Under the pieces are notes generated by a model that was not told the DNA's origin, ran no database searches, and worked only from the letters and a program-made list of their open reading frames with translations. Below are positions 24,601-32,256 of a stretch of 64,000 nt of DNA, piece by piece. Both the position numbers and the translations under genes were made by a program. This DNA is from UBA6136 sp041178325 (GTDB taxonomy: Bacteria; Pseudomonadota; Gammaproteobacteria; Methylococcales; Methylococcaceae). Every line of letters starts with the position of its first letter. The stretch's first letter is position 1. The stretch lies in contig JBEGVN010000014.1 in assembly GCA_041178325.1 (NCBI GenBank), positions 1 through 64,000 of the forward strand, in the 5' to 3' direction.

Positions 24601-24907
24601 AAACGGCAGGTCCGAGGGGGACATGGTCAACAACCCTGATCTCGCCGGTATAGGCATCTTCAATGGAAAGGGAGGTGGTGGGTTGAAAGAGTGCCATCCA
24701 CAGAATGACCGCGCCAATAAATTCACCATAGCGCAGGGTCGGTGGGCCTGTCTCAAGGAGTCCTCGCAAGGCTTGCATGAGGATGCCAACGAGGGCACCG
24801 ATACCGGCAGCGGTCCTTACATCCTGTGTCCCAAAGACCATGGCAATACTGTTGAGGATCGCGGCCAGGAAAGCGCTGTCGCCTATGGCATGGAGGGTGA
24901 GAACCAT
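21686..24907 (-). CDS. traG: TraG, mating-pair formation and stabilisation protein
   Basis: 1073 aa. TraG_N domain with several TM helices in residues 1-110 and 330-480 (LVGILMQALRGLL, EFIGAVILWMALF, VTPIMAFTLLLGARGI), then a long periplasmic, helical, Gln/Ala-rich part (about 500-1070). In F-type systems the N-terminal half is for pilus assembly and the C-terminal part interacts with the recipient-cell exclusion factor. Start codon is fused to the traH stop (TGATG). The 3' end overlaps the opposing pseudo-ATPase gene by four bases. No frameshift seen. Confidence 0.92.
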   Translation of the reverse strand: MVLTLHAIGDSAFLAAILNSIAMVFGTQDVRTAAGIGALVGILMQALRGLLETGPPTLRYGEFIGAVILWMALFQPTTSLSIEDAYTGEIRVVDHVPLGPAVSGAIISELGYGLTVLFETAFSVPTLTQQGYAGSLETLTQVRRNLLSRLSLGKALDPSPTSDVATSVTQYVKDCTLTGVDLGAIDATTLLNTGGLPDALRYDSEIYATEIRDGSLPLLVTCTDAWPRLRHLVTDQAFPLLVQQLGFFMSGPGAKDPIGTIQAALDALTQGQQEASRFILAAALVPLFEQGVLGRQQDSLKATQAAMVETAIAQRNTQWAAEQSLFARMVRPMLTWIEGFSYAVTPIMAFTLLLGARGIRLCGQYALMLIWIQFWMPILAIGNLYITLATRGGFAALSKARFALDSVAGLYQMDMELQNWLAVGGMLASATPAIALMLVYGGSVTATHFLGRMQGGDFVDEKVASPALLQSPALIGMESSHRHTPLAGLSMSGAERILPTFSLSQDQAHTEASEASQRERSNDTFMQGLRVQGAKSHALLEEGSQNRLISQRTASQSSATDRFMEATGEDLAERYRESGLSGHDFATLLGGAVTGRYQGPSQGVPSGGLLPDNLALGLQGQLQDRFHLGEGRAHEIAADLSKKITQDHGFQNELAQSVAKDAAEGHRMSATLGLRSDALGELGHTAQAAIEAERAYQTTTQTSYRSGSDVRIGALEASHRIVQQPETLEALHHALDQVGLRGDAERLGNEWHHQNLIGNATQSYAAAGLALMTGHAHPVYHPLSEEESVLARTLGRTVLGEAFHAPYVATDLAPERTAHALRMPVDSEILQSKVQWALKDHPMEQPENIAADTMAQIHRASDMNDQGDARIAESADAAFHARKQQQHQSEQRFDEDRQEKLSPRLDVASSATSAAESLDSLSGAFLRASYARLKVLGESGIEVLGQILKDAESRGDSPSETLRKLIKESPSAVESELHRWIEGETLKVSKDLTPAQARYYKAALLESFAGYPVTGDYQKSLGDLGPSREALDQEAGTKGPVLAALLRKIAAGGRDDLLGLLRSYNGQRRRERT

Positions 24908-26331
24908 CAGTCGCCTCCGCGTGAGGTTCCCTGTGCCCAGGGTCCCTTGATCCCATAATCCCGGCTGCGTCCGGTTTGCATTAGGGTCTGGTAACGGGTG
25001 ACGAGGCTTGCAATGGTTCCCCAGCGATTCTCAAGGCTTTTTCGCTCTTCTCGCAGTTTGGAGAGGGTCTGATCCAGAGCCTCATGAATGAGCCGCTGGT
25101 AGGGGTGATCATCCAATCGGCTACTTTCTCGGGTGGTTGCGATCATCTCTTCGATGAGATCGCCGGCCACTTCGATCGCGAGAATCGGTGCGGCTTCCCC
25201 AGCAAAATGCTGAGCAAGCCCCGGGTCCTCGCGCGCAAGATTGCGCACCAAAGCGCTCAGCGCGTGGGGAGCCTGGTCCATGAATCTGAGTTCCTCCGGG
25301 GTGAAACGACCCTGACCAGTAGCAAACTTATGAAGGATGCCCGTGCTCCCGTCAGGCCCCCCGAGGAGGGTTTCGATGCGGGAGATAAACCCCCGCATTT
25401 CAAAGGGAACGGTTCGTGGATGGAGGCATCCCTCGAGACTGTCCTCATCACACTGATACATCATGGCAAGGGTTCCTTTGTCTTGGGGCTCTCCTCCCTG
25501 GAGAAGCTCCCGGATACCGAGCAAGGGTGGAAGACTCTGGACCGGAAGCGTATGTCCCTTGTTGCGGATCCCTTCGGTAGGGCCCTGGATGATGACGGTT
25601 CCGGTGACGCTCATGAGGGCTTCGAACCAGGCTGTGTTGCCATCGGCGCCGAGGGTTCCCCCGGCATGCTGGTGAAGAGAGCGCCAGATCAGGTTTCCGG
25701 AAACGGTTTTTTGAAGGCCTGAAGGATCTGAGTTAACCGCCCGTTCCAGAGGATCCCCTTGGGCAAAGGTGAAACTTTCAAAGGCGTCACCCAAGCCTTT
25801 GGCTAAAGACCATTGGGACACACGACTGCGCTGCTGTGCATCCATGGCGGATATACCGTCGTTGACGATCCCCTGAGCGAGCTGGCAACTGTTGGCCAAA
25901 TGCTCATTGAGGGATTGGACCTTTTTTTGAAGATCACTCATGAGACTGCCGCAATCCGGGCACATGGCATTGATTCCGAGCTGAAAGGCATAGCCGCCGG
26001 CATTCGATGCAATACTCCGAAGCAGGCCTGTGAATTCCGATTGGTTAATGAAGGAAAACGAGCCGCCATAAAGATCGATGCCGCCGCAGCCCCCACCAAA
26101 GCTGGGAGGTGTCAGGGTGACCGGACGGGCTTGCATGATCCTGTGACGCATGACGACACTGCCGCCACTCAGGACGCCCCGACGCTGCCCCATCTGTGCG
26201 CTCGGTTGGGTGACATTACTCATGCCCTCAAACATGCGATCCAGATCATGATCGAGGGTTGCAATGCTCACAGGCGAAATTCCCATAAGAAATATTCCGT
26301 TTAAAACCCAGGATCTCAATCTCAATCTCAT
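24907..26331 (-). CDS. traH: TraH, conjugative pilus assembly protein
   Basis: 474 aa with a signal region (FLMGISPVSIATLDH). It contains the TraH hallmarks near residues 80-150: GCGGIDLYGGSFSFIN, then INAMCPDCGSLMSDLQKKVQSLN (quoted only in part) and ANSCQLAQGI, with the conserved Cys. TraH is periplasmic/outer membrane associated and works with TraF and TraG. Four-base overlap with traF upstream, one-base overlap with traG downstream. In F the C-terminal half is coiled coil; here KLREERKSLENRWG fits that. Confidence 0.92.
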   Translation of the reverse strand: MRLRLRSWVLNGIFLMGISPVSIATLDHDLDRMFEGMSNVTQPSAQMGQRRGVLSGGSVVMRHRIMQARPVTLTPPSFGGGCGGIDLYGGSFSFINQSEFTGLLRSIASNAGGYAFQLGINAMCPDCGSLMSDLQKKVQSLNEHLANSCQLAQGIVNDGISAMDAQQRSRVSQWSLAKGLGDAFESFTFAQGDPLERAVNSDPSGLQKTVSGNLIWRSLHQHAGGTLGADGNTAWFEALMSVTGTVIIQGPTEGIRNKGHTLPVQSLPPLLGIRELLQGGEPQDKGTLAMMYQCDEDSLEGCLHPRTVPFEMRGFISRIETLLGGPDGSTGILHKFATGQGRFTPEELRFMDQAPHALSALVRNLAREDPGLAQHFAGEAAPILAIEVAGDLIEEMIATTRESSRLDDHPYQRLIHEALDQTLSKLREERKSLENRWGTIASLVTRYQTLMQTGRSRDYGIKGPWAQGTSRGGD

Positions 26332-27137
26332 TCGGAATGCTGGTGTGATGGGATCAGGCCGGAAGCCAAGCCGGTTTCATAAAGATGCGCTTCAAGCTCC
26401 AACGCCGAGGCTGAACCTTCAAGGACAGGAAAGAGACCTTTTTGTGGAACCATCAGCAAAAAAGCGGGGGTTGCTGTCAGATGCAGCGTCTGACCCAACC
26501 CGGGATCCTTGAACAGGGTTTCGGGCGGAAGGCCCGGAAGATCGCCGCCATCCAGGCTGACGGCATAAAGGCGCATTCCGATCCTTTGGGAGAGCTCCCC
26601 AACCAGGGGGGCCATCAGATGGCAAAAGCGGCAATCGGAACGAAACACAAAGAGGAGTCCTGCTGCCTTTGCCATCTGGGACAAGGCATTCAAACGCGCA
26701 TGATTTTCGGCCTGGTGATTCAGCGCAAGGGCGAATGGTGTTGTGGGGCGCTGCGCACGTTCATCGAGATGCGGATCTTGAAAAACCACCGAATGGGCCA
26801 TCTCAGCAAAACGTTCGGCCTTGTCGAGCAATGCTTTCTGGAGCACAAAATAGCGCCGGACATTTTCCGCTGTCGGATCATCGAGAGCCTGATCCCGAAT
26901 GGTCCCAAGATGGGCACGAAACCAGGCGCTGGTCAGGGGGGTGTCCTCGGGGGTGAGGGGTAATGGGGGCACGACAGGGGCTTTCACCGTGGGCGGCGCC
27001 TGACGCAGCAGGGGTTCAGGCGTGGTCTCCTTCCAGAACCAGCCCTGGGCCTTTTCATCGTAAAAGGGATGAGGGATTGGTGCTGCGTGCGTCGCCCAGG
27101 GCATTGAGGAAAGGAAGATAACTATCCAAGGTTGCAT
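26328..27137 (-). CDS. traF: TraF, thioredoxin-like conjugation protein
   Basis: 269 aa, start ATG 27137 (signal peptide MQPWIVIFLSSMPWATHAA) rather than an upstream TTG. The thioredoxin-like domain at about residues 140-260 has an active CxxC site (FVFRSDCRFCHLMAP near residue 168), followed by the cis-Pro region LTATPAFLLM. The N-terminal part YDEKAQGWFWKE is typical of F-type TraF. It acts in the periplasm on disulfide-rich partners such as TraH, TraU or TraN. F TraF itself lacks CxxC while SXT/R27 versions keep it. First gene of the F-H-G block. Confidence 0.92.
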   Translation of the reverse strand: MQPWIVIFLSSMPWATHAAPIPHPFYDEKAQGWFWKETTPEPLLRQAPPTVKAPVVPPLPLTPEDTPLTSAWFRAHLGTIRDQALDDPTAENVRRYFVLQKALLDKAERFAEMAHSVVFQDPHLDERAQRPTTPFALALNHQAENHARLNALSQMAKAAGLLFVFRSDCRFCHLMAPLVGELSQRIGMRLYAVSLDGGDLPGLPPETLFKDPGLGQTLHLTATPAFLLMVPQKGLFPVLEGSASALELEAHLYETGLASGLIPSHQHSE

Positions 27138-27171
27138 GGCTTCATTGTGGCCATCAACGCAAGCTATCGCC

Positions 27172-27207
27172 CCTTTCAAGATGAGGCGAACGGGTTACCT
27201 TGAAAGG
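27172..27207. repeat. 9-base inverted repeat between srkA and traF
   Basis: CCTTTCAAG (27172-27180) and CTTGAAAGG (27199-27207) are exact reverse complements, 18 bases apart; the outer arm abuts the srkA stop (27208). The gap between the two genes is only 70 bases and marks the limit between chromosome-like and conjugation-like genes. It may be the srkA terminator (no T tract), an operator of the traF block, or part of an element end. Confidence 0.4.
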
Positions 27208-28209
27208 TCAGGGCAGAAGGGAGAGCGGGGGCTCCAGCATCCTTTCGACTTGATTTGAAAGCTCAACGGTTCTCTCAGTCCAGTACGCAGGTGTCCCAAA
27301 ATCGGGGAAGGCCCTTGGAAAAGCAGGATCTTCGGTGCGCGCTGAAAGCCATTCGCTGTAATGAATCAATCGAAGGGTCCGTAAGGGCTCAATGAGTCGT
27401 AGTTCACGCAGGTCAAAACTTTCAAAAGTGTCATAGCCCTCAATCAGTGTCATCAGGGCCATGCGACGGTCGGCTTCGTCGCCCTGAGCGAGCATCCAGA
27501 GGTCCTGTACTCGAGGGCCGATGCGGGCATCATCAAAATCGAGCAGCAGGGGTCCCTCGGAGGTTGTCAGGATGTTTCCGGGATAAGCATCGGCATGGAC
27601 CCGGATGGTTGAAACCGGTCCCGTTGACTCGAAAGCTGCATCAATGGCCGAAAGGGCGCTAACAAGGGCTTCCTCATAAGGTTTGTGGAGAGAGGTCGGA
27701 ATGAGTCCGCTTTCCAGAATCCGAAGGCCAGGACGATGCCCATAGGTCAGGGGATCAACGGTCGGGCGGTGATGAAAGGGGTGTAACTTTCCCACGGCAT
27801 GAATCCGAGCAATCAGACGTCCCAGGGATTCAAGGGTGTCGAGATCCTCGGTTTCAGGGGGGCGCCCCCCGATCCTGGGCGAAAGGGAAAAGCGAAAATC
27901 AGCGAAGTGAAAAAGGCTTTTGCCTTCGGCGTCTTCAAGCATGGGGGCTACCGGGATTTCGGCGGCCTGAAGCTCTTTGAGGAATTCATGCTCCTCGAGT
28001 ATGGCCTCATCAGTCCAGCGACCCGGCCGGTAGAATTTGGCAATGGCAAAGCTGCCCTCATCAAGGCCTACCTGAAAGACCCGATTTTCGTAACTATTGA
28101 GCGCCATGATGCGCCCATCCGGTTGCCATCCCGCTGATTCCAGGGCATCTCCGATCAGATCCGGTGTTAGCGTTTCAAAGGGATGTGGAGGTGTGGGGAT
28201 CGGGTTCAT
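27208..28209 (-). CDS. srkA: SrkA/RdoA-type stress response kinase
   Basis: 333 aa. The whole YihE/SrkA pattern is present: LNSYENRVFQVG near residue 33, KFYRPGRWTDEAILEEHEF, the catalytic loop VHADAYPGNIL (HGD-type Asp), LLLDFDDARIGPRVQDLWML with the metal-binding Asp, and a C-terminal RLIHYSEWL. E. coli SrkA is a cytoplasmic Ser/Thr kinase of the Cpx-linked envelope-stress response. Start at 28209 aligns with the E. coli N-terminus; an in-frame GTG at 28260 exists. It is probably a core chromosomal gene, and its neighbour traF belongs to the conjugation module. Confidence 0.92.
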   Translation of the reverse strand: MNPIPTPPHPFETLTPDLIGDALESAGWQPDGRIMALNSYENRVFQVGLDEGSFAIAKFYRPGRWTDEAILEEHEFLKELQAAEIPVAPMLEDAEGKSLFHFADFRFSLSPRIGGRPPETEDLDTLESLGRLIARIHAVGKLHPFHHRPTVDPLTYGHRPGLRILESGLIPTSLHKPYEEALVSALSAIDAAFESTGPVSTIRVHADAYPGNILTTSEGPLLLDFDDARIGPRVQDLWMLAQGDEADRRMALMTLIEGYDTFESFDLRELRLIEPLRTLRLIHYSEWLSARTEDPAFPRAFPDFGTPAYWTERTVELSNQVERMLEPPLSLLP

Positions 28210-28388
28210 AAGGGAGACAGCCGGTGAGGGGTACCCGAGGATACTCCTTTTGACCGCCACCAGTCCCTCGATCTTTTATTGAATTTGAGGGCTTCGTTTG
28301 TGATCGGCTCGTCGGGTGAGATACCCGTGCATCGTCCCGGGTGCTGGCATATCATCAGAGCCATGACGCAATCCCTGTTGGAGACCCC
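28210..28388. promoter_or_regulatory. Divergent region srkA / first haemagglutinin gene
   Basis: 179 bases between two divergent starts. It contains CATATCATC near 28348, a stretch that recurs before the paralogous haemagglutinin gene (near 32214) and so may be a shared promoter element. Otherwise nothing is recognised. Confidence 0.35.
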
Positions 28389-31184
28389 GTGACTTCATCG
28401 CATGCCCATGCTCTTTGCAGGCATCTGGGGACGGGTGAGCGCTTGATTTTCGTGATGGTTGCCTGCCTGACACTGATCCTGTCGCGAACGGCATTGGGGC
28501 ATGAAGGGATCGTAACGGACGGCTCGGTCGGTGCGGCACCCTACCTGGGATCTGTTCATACTCTCTCGCCACCTTCAGGACCGCAATCGGTCACGGTGAG
28601 CCAATCCATGGGGTCTACCCAAGGCCAAAATCTATTTCAGAGTTTTTCTCAATTCAATATCGCGCCTGGCCAGACTGTCACCTTTACCGAGGACAAGGTC
28701 GGCTTTATTGAAAATATCATCGCAAGAGTCACTGGTCACGAGGCTTCCCAGATCAATGGAACCCTTCGGGTCACCCCGGAAGGAAGAGCCAATTTTTATC
28801 TTTTGAACCCCAACGGTGTGCTATTTGGTCAGGGCGCCCAAATCGATGTTCCGGGCGATTTTCATGTCACCACTGCGAGCTATGTGAAATTTCAGGATGG
28901 GGCACGATACGGTACTGATCCTGTGACCAGCAAGCTATCAAGTTCCGCACCGGTGGCCTTTGGATTTGTCGGTGCGAATCCGAGTAACAACGTACTGATT
29001 GATGTCAGTGATGGTGCGACGCTTGCCACCCAACACAGACATACAGCCATCGACCTTGTGGGTGCCAATCTTTCAATCAGCAAGGGCGCATCGTTGGTCG
29101 CAGCTCAAGAAGGGTCTGAGATTCGGCTGGTTGCATCCAAGGGGAGGCATGAAGTCAGCGTGATGAAAGATGCTTCGGGATACCTCCCTTTGCCTTATAC
29201 AAAGCCCAACCGGGAGAATGCAGGCGCCATCACGCTGGATTCCGGCGCGTCCTTACTCTCAAGGTCCCCGACCGGGGGGCGTATCGGGATTTGGGGGCAA
29301 TCGCTTGACCTGAGTCAGGGCTCAACGATTGGCGTCTATCATAGCGGAGACAGTGATCCGGACTCCTCCCAGGGTATCCATGCCACCTTGAACACCCTAT
29401 CCATTCGGGATGAGGGCTCCGCTGTCAGCAGAATTTTCACAATGAACGATGCCAAGGGTCACGGGGCGGATATCCATCTGTCCGTGGGTGACCGCATTGA
29501 AATCCACAACAATATTCATTCAGCGGATTTCAACGGGATTTACTCGATCAGTCAGGGCAGCGGAGATGGGGGGAATATTCGCATCGAAGCCGGCTCCATG
29601 GCGATGTCAGGTGGAGCCCCGTTCGGAGCCACGGCCGAAATCACTGCCGAGGCCAGAGCCGGGGGGGCTAGTGGAAATGTCGACATTCGAACGCGAGGCA
29701 GTCTTCTCATGGCGAACGATGCCTCTATTTCGGCAAAGGCCCTTGGAGCTCCGCGTGCCGGTCACCTGAAGCTTGCGATCGGCGGTGACCTGACGATACG
29801 AAACCGCTCTCTGATTCAAGATCTGGCCTTACCCTTCGAGAGTAACCCCTCCAATGGGGAGGGTGAAACCGGCGATATCCGGGTTACAGCAAACAACATC
29901 AAAATCATTGACTTAGGCCAAAATGCCAATCCCCACGATACCGGAATCTCAAGCCGGAATGAATTTGGTTACGGGGCCGTCGGGAATATAGATGTCATTT
30001 CGAGAGGGAATATCGACATCCGGGGTGGATATGGATATGTTGCGCCCAAACAAGACGGGTCCGATGATGCGAAGATTGTCGGAATCTCTTCATACTCGAA
30101 TACGTTGTCACCAAACGTTGGCCATCTGAACGTCTGGAGCCAGGGCAAGATCACACTGCATGGCTATGGTGAGGATGAACCTCATGATGCTTCCGGTCTT
30201 TTCCGGTTTTTAAACCCCACCGTTGAAACCGGAATCAGTTCCCTGGTCCATGAGCCGTCTGATGCTCCCCCCCCGAGTGTGCATGTTCATGCAGGTGAGG
30301 GTATTTCATTAACCCAATCGATCATTCTGGTGGGAGGTAAATTAAATCAATCGGATCAGATGCCGACTGTGCGTGTCAGTTCCGAGGGGCCCATATCGCT
30401 TCAGAGGTCCGAAATCGCGAATGCGGTCAAGGTAATGTCTCAGGATTCAAAGAACTTTGGCACTGGAGTCAGCGTCTTGGGTGGCTCGTTACTCATGCAG
30501 GACAAAAGTAACCTTTACAGTAATGTCCCAGGTTATGGCATAGATGTTCGGTCGGATGCCGGCGTCTTCATCAGTTCCAAAACGGTGAATGTGCACTATC
30601 CTTACAATCAGGATCCCCTCTATCTCCCTGATGTGGCCATGTATTACTCAGGTGACTATGGCCTTGGCAATATTTCGATTTCAGCCAAGGATAACCTGAT
30701 CATCTACAACGCAAGTATTGGTAGTGAAATTACTTCCAAAAGCATCATGAATGCCCGTTTGAATTTGTCATTATCGGCCGAAAACGTCCTGATCAGTGCT
30801 GCCTTGTTGGGTTTAGGGTCCAATCAAAGCCAGTTGAATTCTCAATCCTCCAGCATCGACCTGGATTCCCAGGGTGTATTTCCTCTATTCAACGTAATTA
30901 ATAACAGCTTCTATACAGATGAAAGCGGATTGATTGCGAGCATTAGGCCCAACTATCCATCAGGCCTGAACAATCGCGTCATTAAGTCCTCTGGGAATCG
31001 GATAACGGATGATTTCACAGTCAGCGGATCTCTTTTTGGGATCAGCGGCGTCTTGCCGACTCTGAGTCTTCCGGAATTTGGATCCGAGGGTGATCTTTTG
31101 TCCTGTCAAACCTTCAAGAAGGGTGAGCTTTCCTTAACAGGCAGAGGGAGACTGACAGGCGAAACGCCTTCAGGGCTGTATTGA
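28389..31184 (+). CDS. Filamentous-haemagglutinin-type exoprotein 1 (TpsA-like)
   Basis: 931 aa. GTG 28389 with GGAG five bases upstream is my start; an in-frame GTG 16 codons earlier is weaker. Signal region (LIFVMVACLTLILSRTALG), then the secretion domain with NIIARVTG, INGTLRV, FYLLNPNGVLFG, AQIDVPGDFHVTTAS, the NPNG-motif of TPS exoproteins. The rest is a long beta-helix-like region rich in Gly, Ser, Asn. The C-terminus (SCQTFKKGELSLTGRG) matches the ending of cyanobacterial-type TPS adhesins. Secretion would need a TpsB pore, which is not in this window. Paralogue at 32257. Confidence 0.88.
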   Translation: MTSSHAHALCRHLGTGERLIFVMVACLTLILSRTALGHEGIVTDGSVGAAPYLGSVHTLSPPSGPQSVTVSQSMGSTQGQNLFQSFSQFNIAPGQTVTFTEDKVGFIENIIARVTGHEASQINGTLRVTPEGRANFYLLNPNGVLFGQGAQIDVPGDFHVTTASYVKFQDGARYGTDPVTSKLSSSAPVAFGFVGANPSNNVLIDVSDGATLATQHRHTAIDLVGANLSISKGASLVAAQEGSEIRLVASKGRHEVSVMKDASGYLPLPYTKPNRENAGAITLDSGASLLSRSPTGGRIGIWGQSLDLSQGSTIGVYHSGDSDPDSSQGIHATLNTLSIRDEGSAVSRIFTMNDAKGHGADIHLSVGDRIEIHNNIHSADFNGIYSISQGSGDGGNIRIEAGSMAMSGGAPFGATAEITAEARAGGASGNVDIRTRGSLLMANDASISAKALGAPRAGHLKLAIGGDLTIRNRSLIQDLALPFESNPSNGEGETGDIRVTANNIKIIDLGQNANPHDTGISSRNEFGYGAVGNIDVISRGNIDIRGGYGYVAPKQDGSDDAKIVGISSYSNTLSPNVGHLNVWSQGKITLHGYGEDEPHDASGLFRFLNPTVETGISSLVHEPSDAPPPSVHVHAGEGISLTQSIILVGGKLNQSDQMPTVRVSSEGPISLQRSEIANAVKVMSQDSKNFGTGVSVLGGSLLMQDKSNLYSNVPGYGIDVRSDAGVFISSKTVNVHYPYNQDPLYLPDVAMYYSGDYGLGNISISAKDNLIIYNASIGSEITSKSIMNARLNLSLSAENVLISAALLGLGSNQSQLNSQSSSIDLDSQGVFPLFNVINNSFYTDESGLIASIRPNYPSGLNNRVIKSSGNRITDDFTVSGSLFGISGVLPTLSLPEFGSEGDLLSCQTFKKGELSLTGRGRLTGETPSGLY

Positions 31185-31185
31185 A

Positions 31186-31236
31186 TCGGGCAGCGATCCT
31201 GAGGTTTATCAGGGAAACGATTGCCCGAAGGGTTTT
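31186..31236 (+). terminator. Structured terminator after haemagglutinin gene 1
   Basis: Outer arms TCGGGCA (31186-31192) and TGCCCGA (31222-31228), with an inner CCTGA/TCAGG stem, followed by AGGGTTTTGC. Starts one base after the stop codon. The T tract is short, so efficiency is uncertain. Confidence 0.5.
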
Positions 31237-31270
31237 GCTAGAATCCAATTCCACCCATTAAACCTTTGAT

Positions 31271-32119
31271 ATGCCCACATTGCTTCAATTGATCTACAGG
31301 ATGCCCTTGTGGCTCACCTGTAGCACTCTGATTCTTCTCTATAGCGCTGTGGCGAGCGGCCTTTTCTATCTGCTGGCTCGAAGGATTCATATAAAATTCA
31401 GAATCTCAGATGACACGAACAACGTCATCAGTGGCGTTCTTTCCACCATGGGGATTCTCTATGGTCTCCTTTTGGGATTGGTTTCCGTTGATAACTGGGA
31501 CAATTTCGACAAGGCCCGCAACCTGAGTGCGACAGAAGCTGCGGCCATTTCAGCTTTTTACCGGGACGTGGCCATTGTTCATCACCCGAGGGGCCCTGCG
31601 CTGCAGCGGGATGTTCAAAGCTACCTTCGGAAAATTATCAAGGATGAATTTCCTGCCTATAACAACGGGGATGTCCCCGCGGGAAGTTATCATCTCCTGG
31701 ATGCAATTCATCGCGACCTGGTCAGTTATAACCCCGAAGGTCCTGTAGAGCTCCAGTTCTACAAGGAGGCTGTGAGCCACTTCAACAGAATGGTAGAGTT
31801 TCGGGATCTTCGCATTGAGTCTGTGGCCCATGACGGGCTTCCCGTTGTGTTCTGGTACGCGATTGTTTTAGGTTCGCTTGCCATCATCATTGTCAGCTTC
31901 TTCTTTCATATGCCGTCCTATCAGGGGCATCTCTTTCTGGTGAACTGCATCACTTTTTTTACTGCAGTCATGGTCTTTTTGATTCTTGCGGTCGACAATC
32001 CTTGGCGCGGCACCATTTCTGTCAGTTCAGGGCCTTATGAAGAAGTGCTGAATCGCACCCTTCCAGCCCTGGTTGCACCAGAGGCTCCACCAAAATCCCC
32101 TCCCGCCTCTGAACCCTAG
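31271..32119 (+). CDS. DUF4239 (bestrophin-like) membrane protein
   Basis: 282 aa with four predicted TM helices: two N-terminal (residues about 14-34 and 55-70) and two C-terminal (about 194-214 and 220-240). The soluble central part has SATEAAAISAFYRDV, the most conserved stretch of DUF4239, and VELQFYKEAVSHFNRMVEFRDLRI. Related to bestrophin-like channels by distant similarity only; function unknown. It lies between two haemagglutinin-like genes on the same strand and is separated from them by terminators or hairpins, so it may be an independent unit. Confidence 0.8.
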   Translation: MPTLLQLIYRMPLWLTCSTLILLYSAVASGLFYLLARRIHIKFRISDDTNNVISGVLSTMGILYGLLLGLVSVDNWDNFDKARNLSATEAAAISAFYRDVAIVHHPRGPALQRDVQSYLRKIIKDEFPAYNNGDVPAGSYHLLDAIHRDLVSYNPEGPVELQFYKEAVSHFNRMVEFRDLRIESVAHDGLPVVFWYAIVLGSLAIIIVSFFFHMPSYQGHLFLVNCITFFTAVMVFLILAVDNPWRGTISVSSGPYEEVLNRTLPALVAPEAPPKSPPASEP

Positions 32120-32178
32120 CATCAGATGACGTTCAAATTCTTTTAATCAAGACGTCACCCCATCCTCGATCAGGATGT

Positions 32179-32200
32179 ACCGCATCAAAGATGATGCGGT
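32179..32200. repeat. Perfect 8-base hairpin after the DUF4239 gene
   Basis: ACCGCATC (32179-32186), AAAGAT loop, GATGCGGT (32193-32200). A second dyad TGACGT/ACGTCA lies at 32127-32157. Both fall in the 137-base gap before haemagglutinin gene 2. No T tract follows, so a terminator function is plausible but weak. Confidence 0.4.
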
Positions 32201-32256
32201 GCTCTGGCACCTGTCATATCATCCCGTTTAATACGTATTGATGAGACCATGAAGCC

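Noticed and set aside
11473..27207. Common SetCD/AcaCD-type operator (GCCC..GGGC) before the tra blocks
   Set aside because: GCCC half-sites occur before several blocks, but spacing and orientation are not consistent by eye, so no shared box is claimed.
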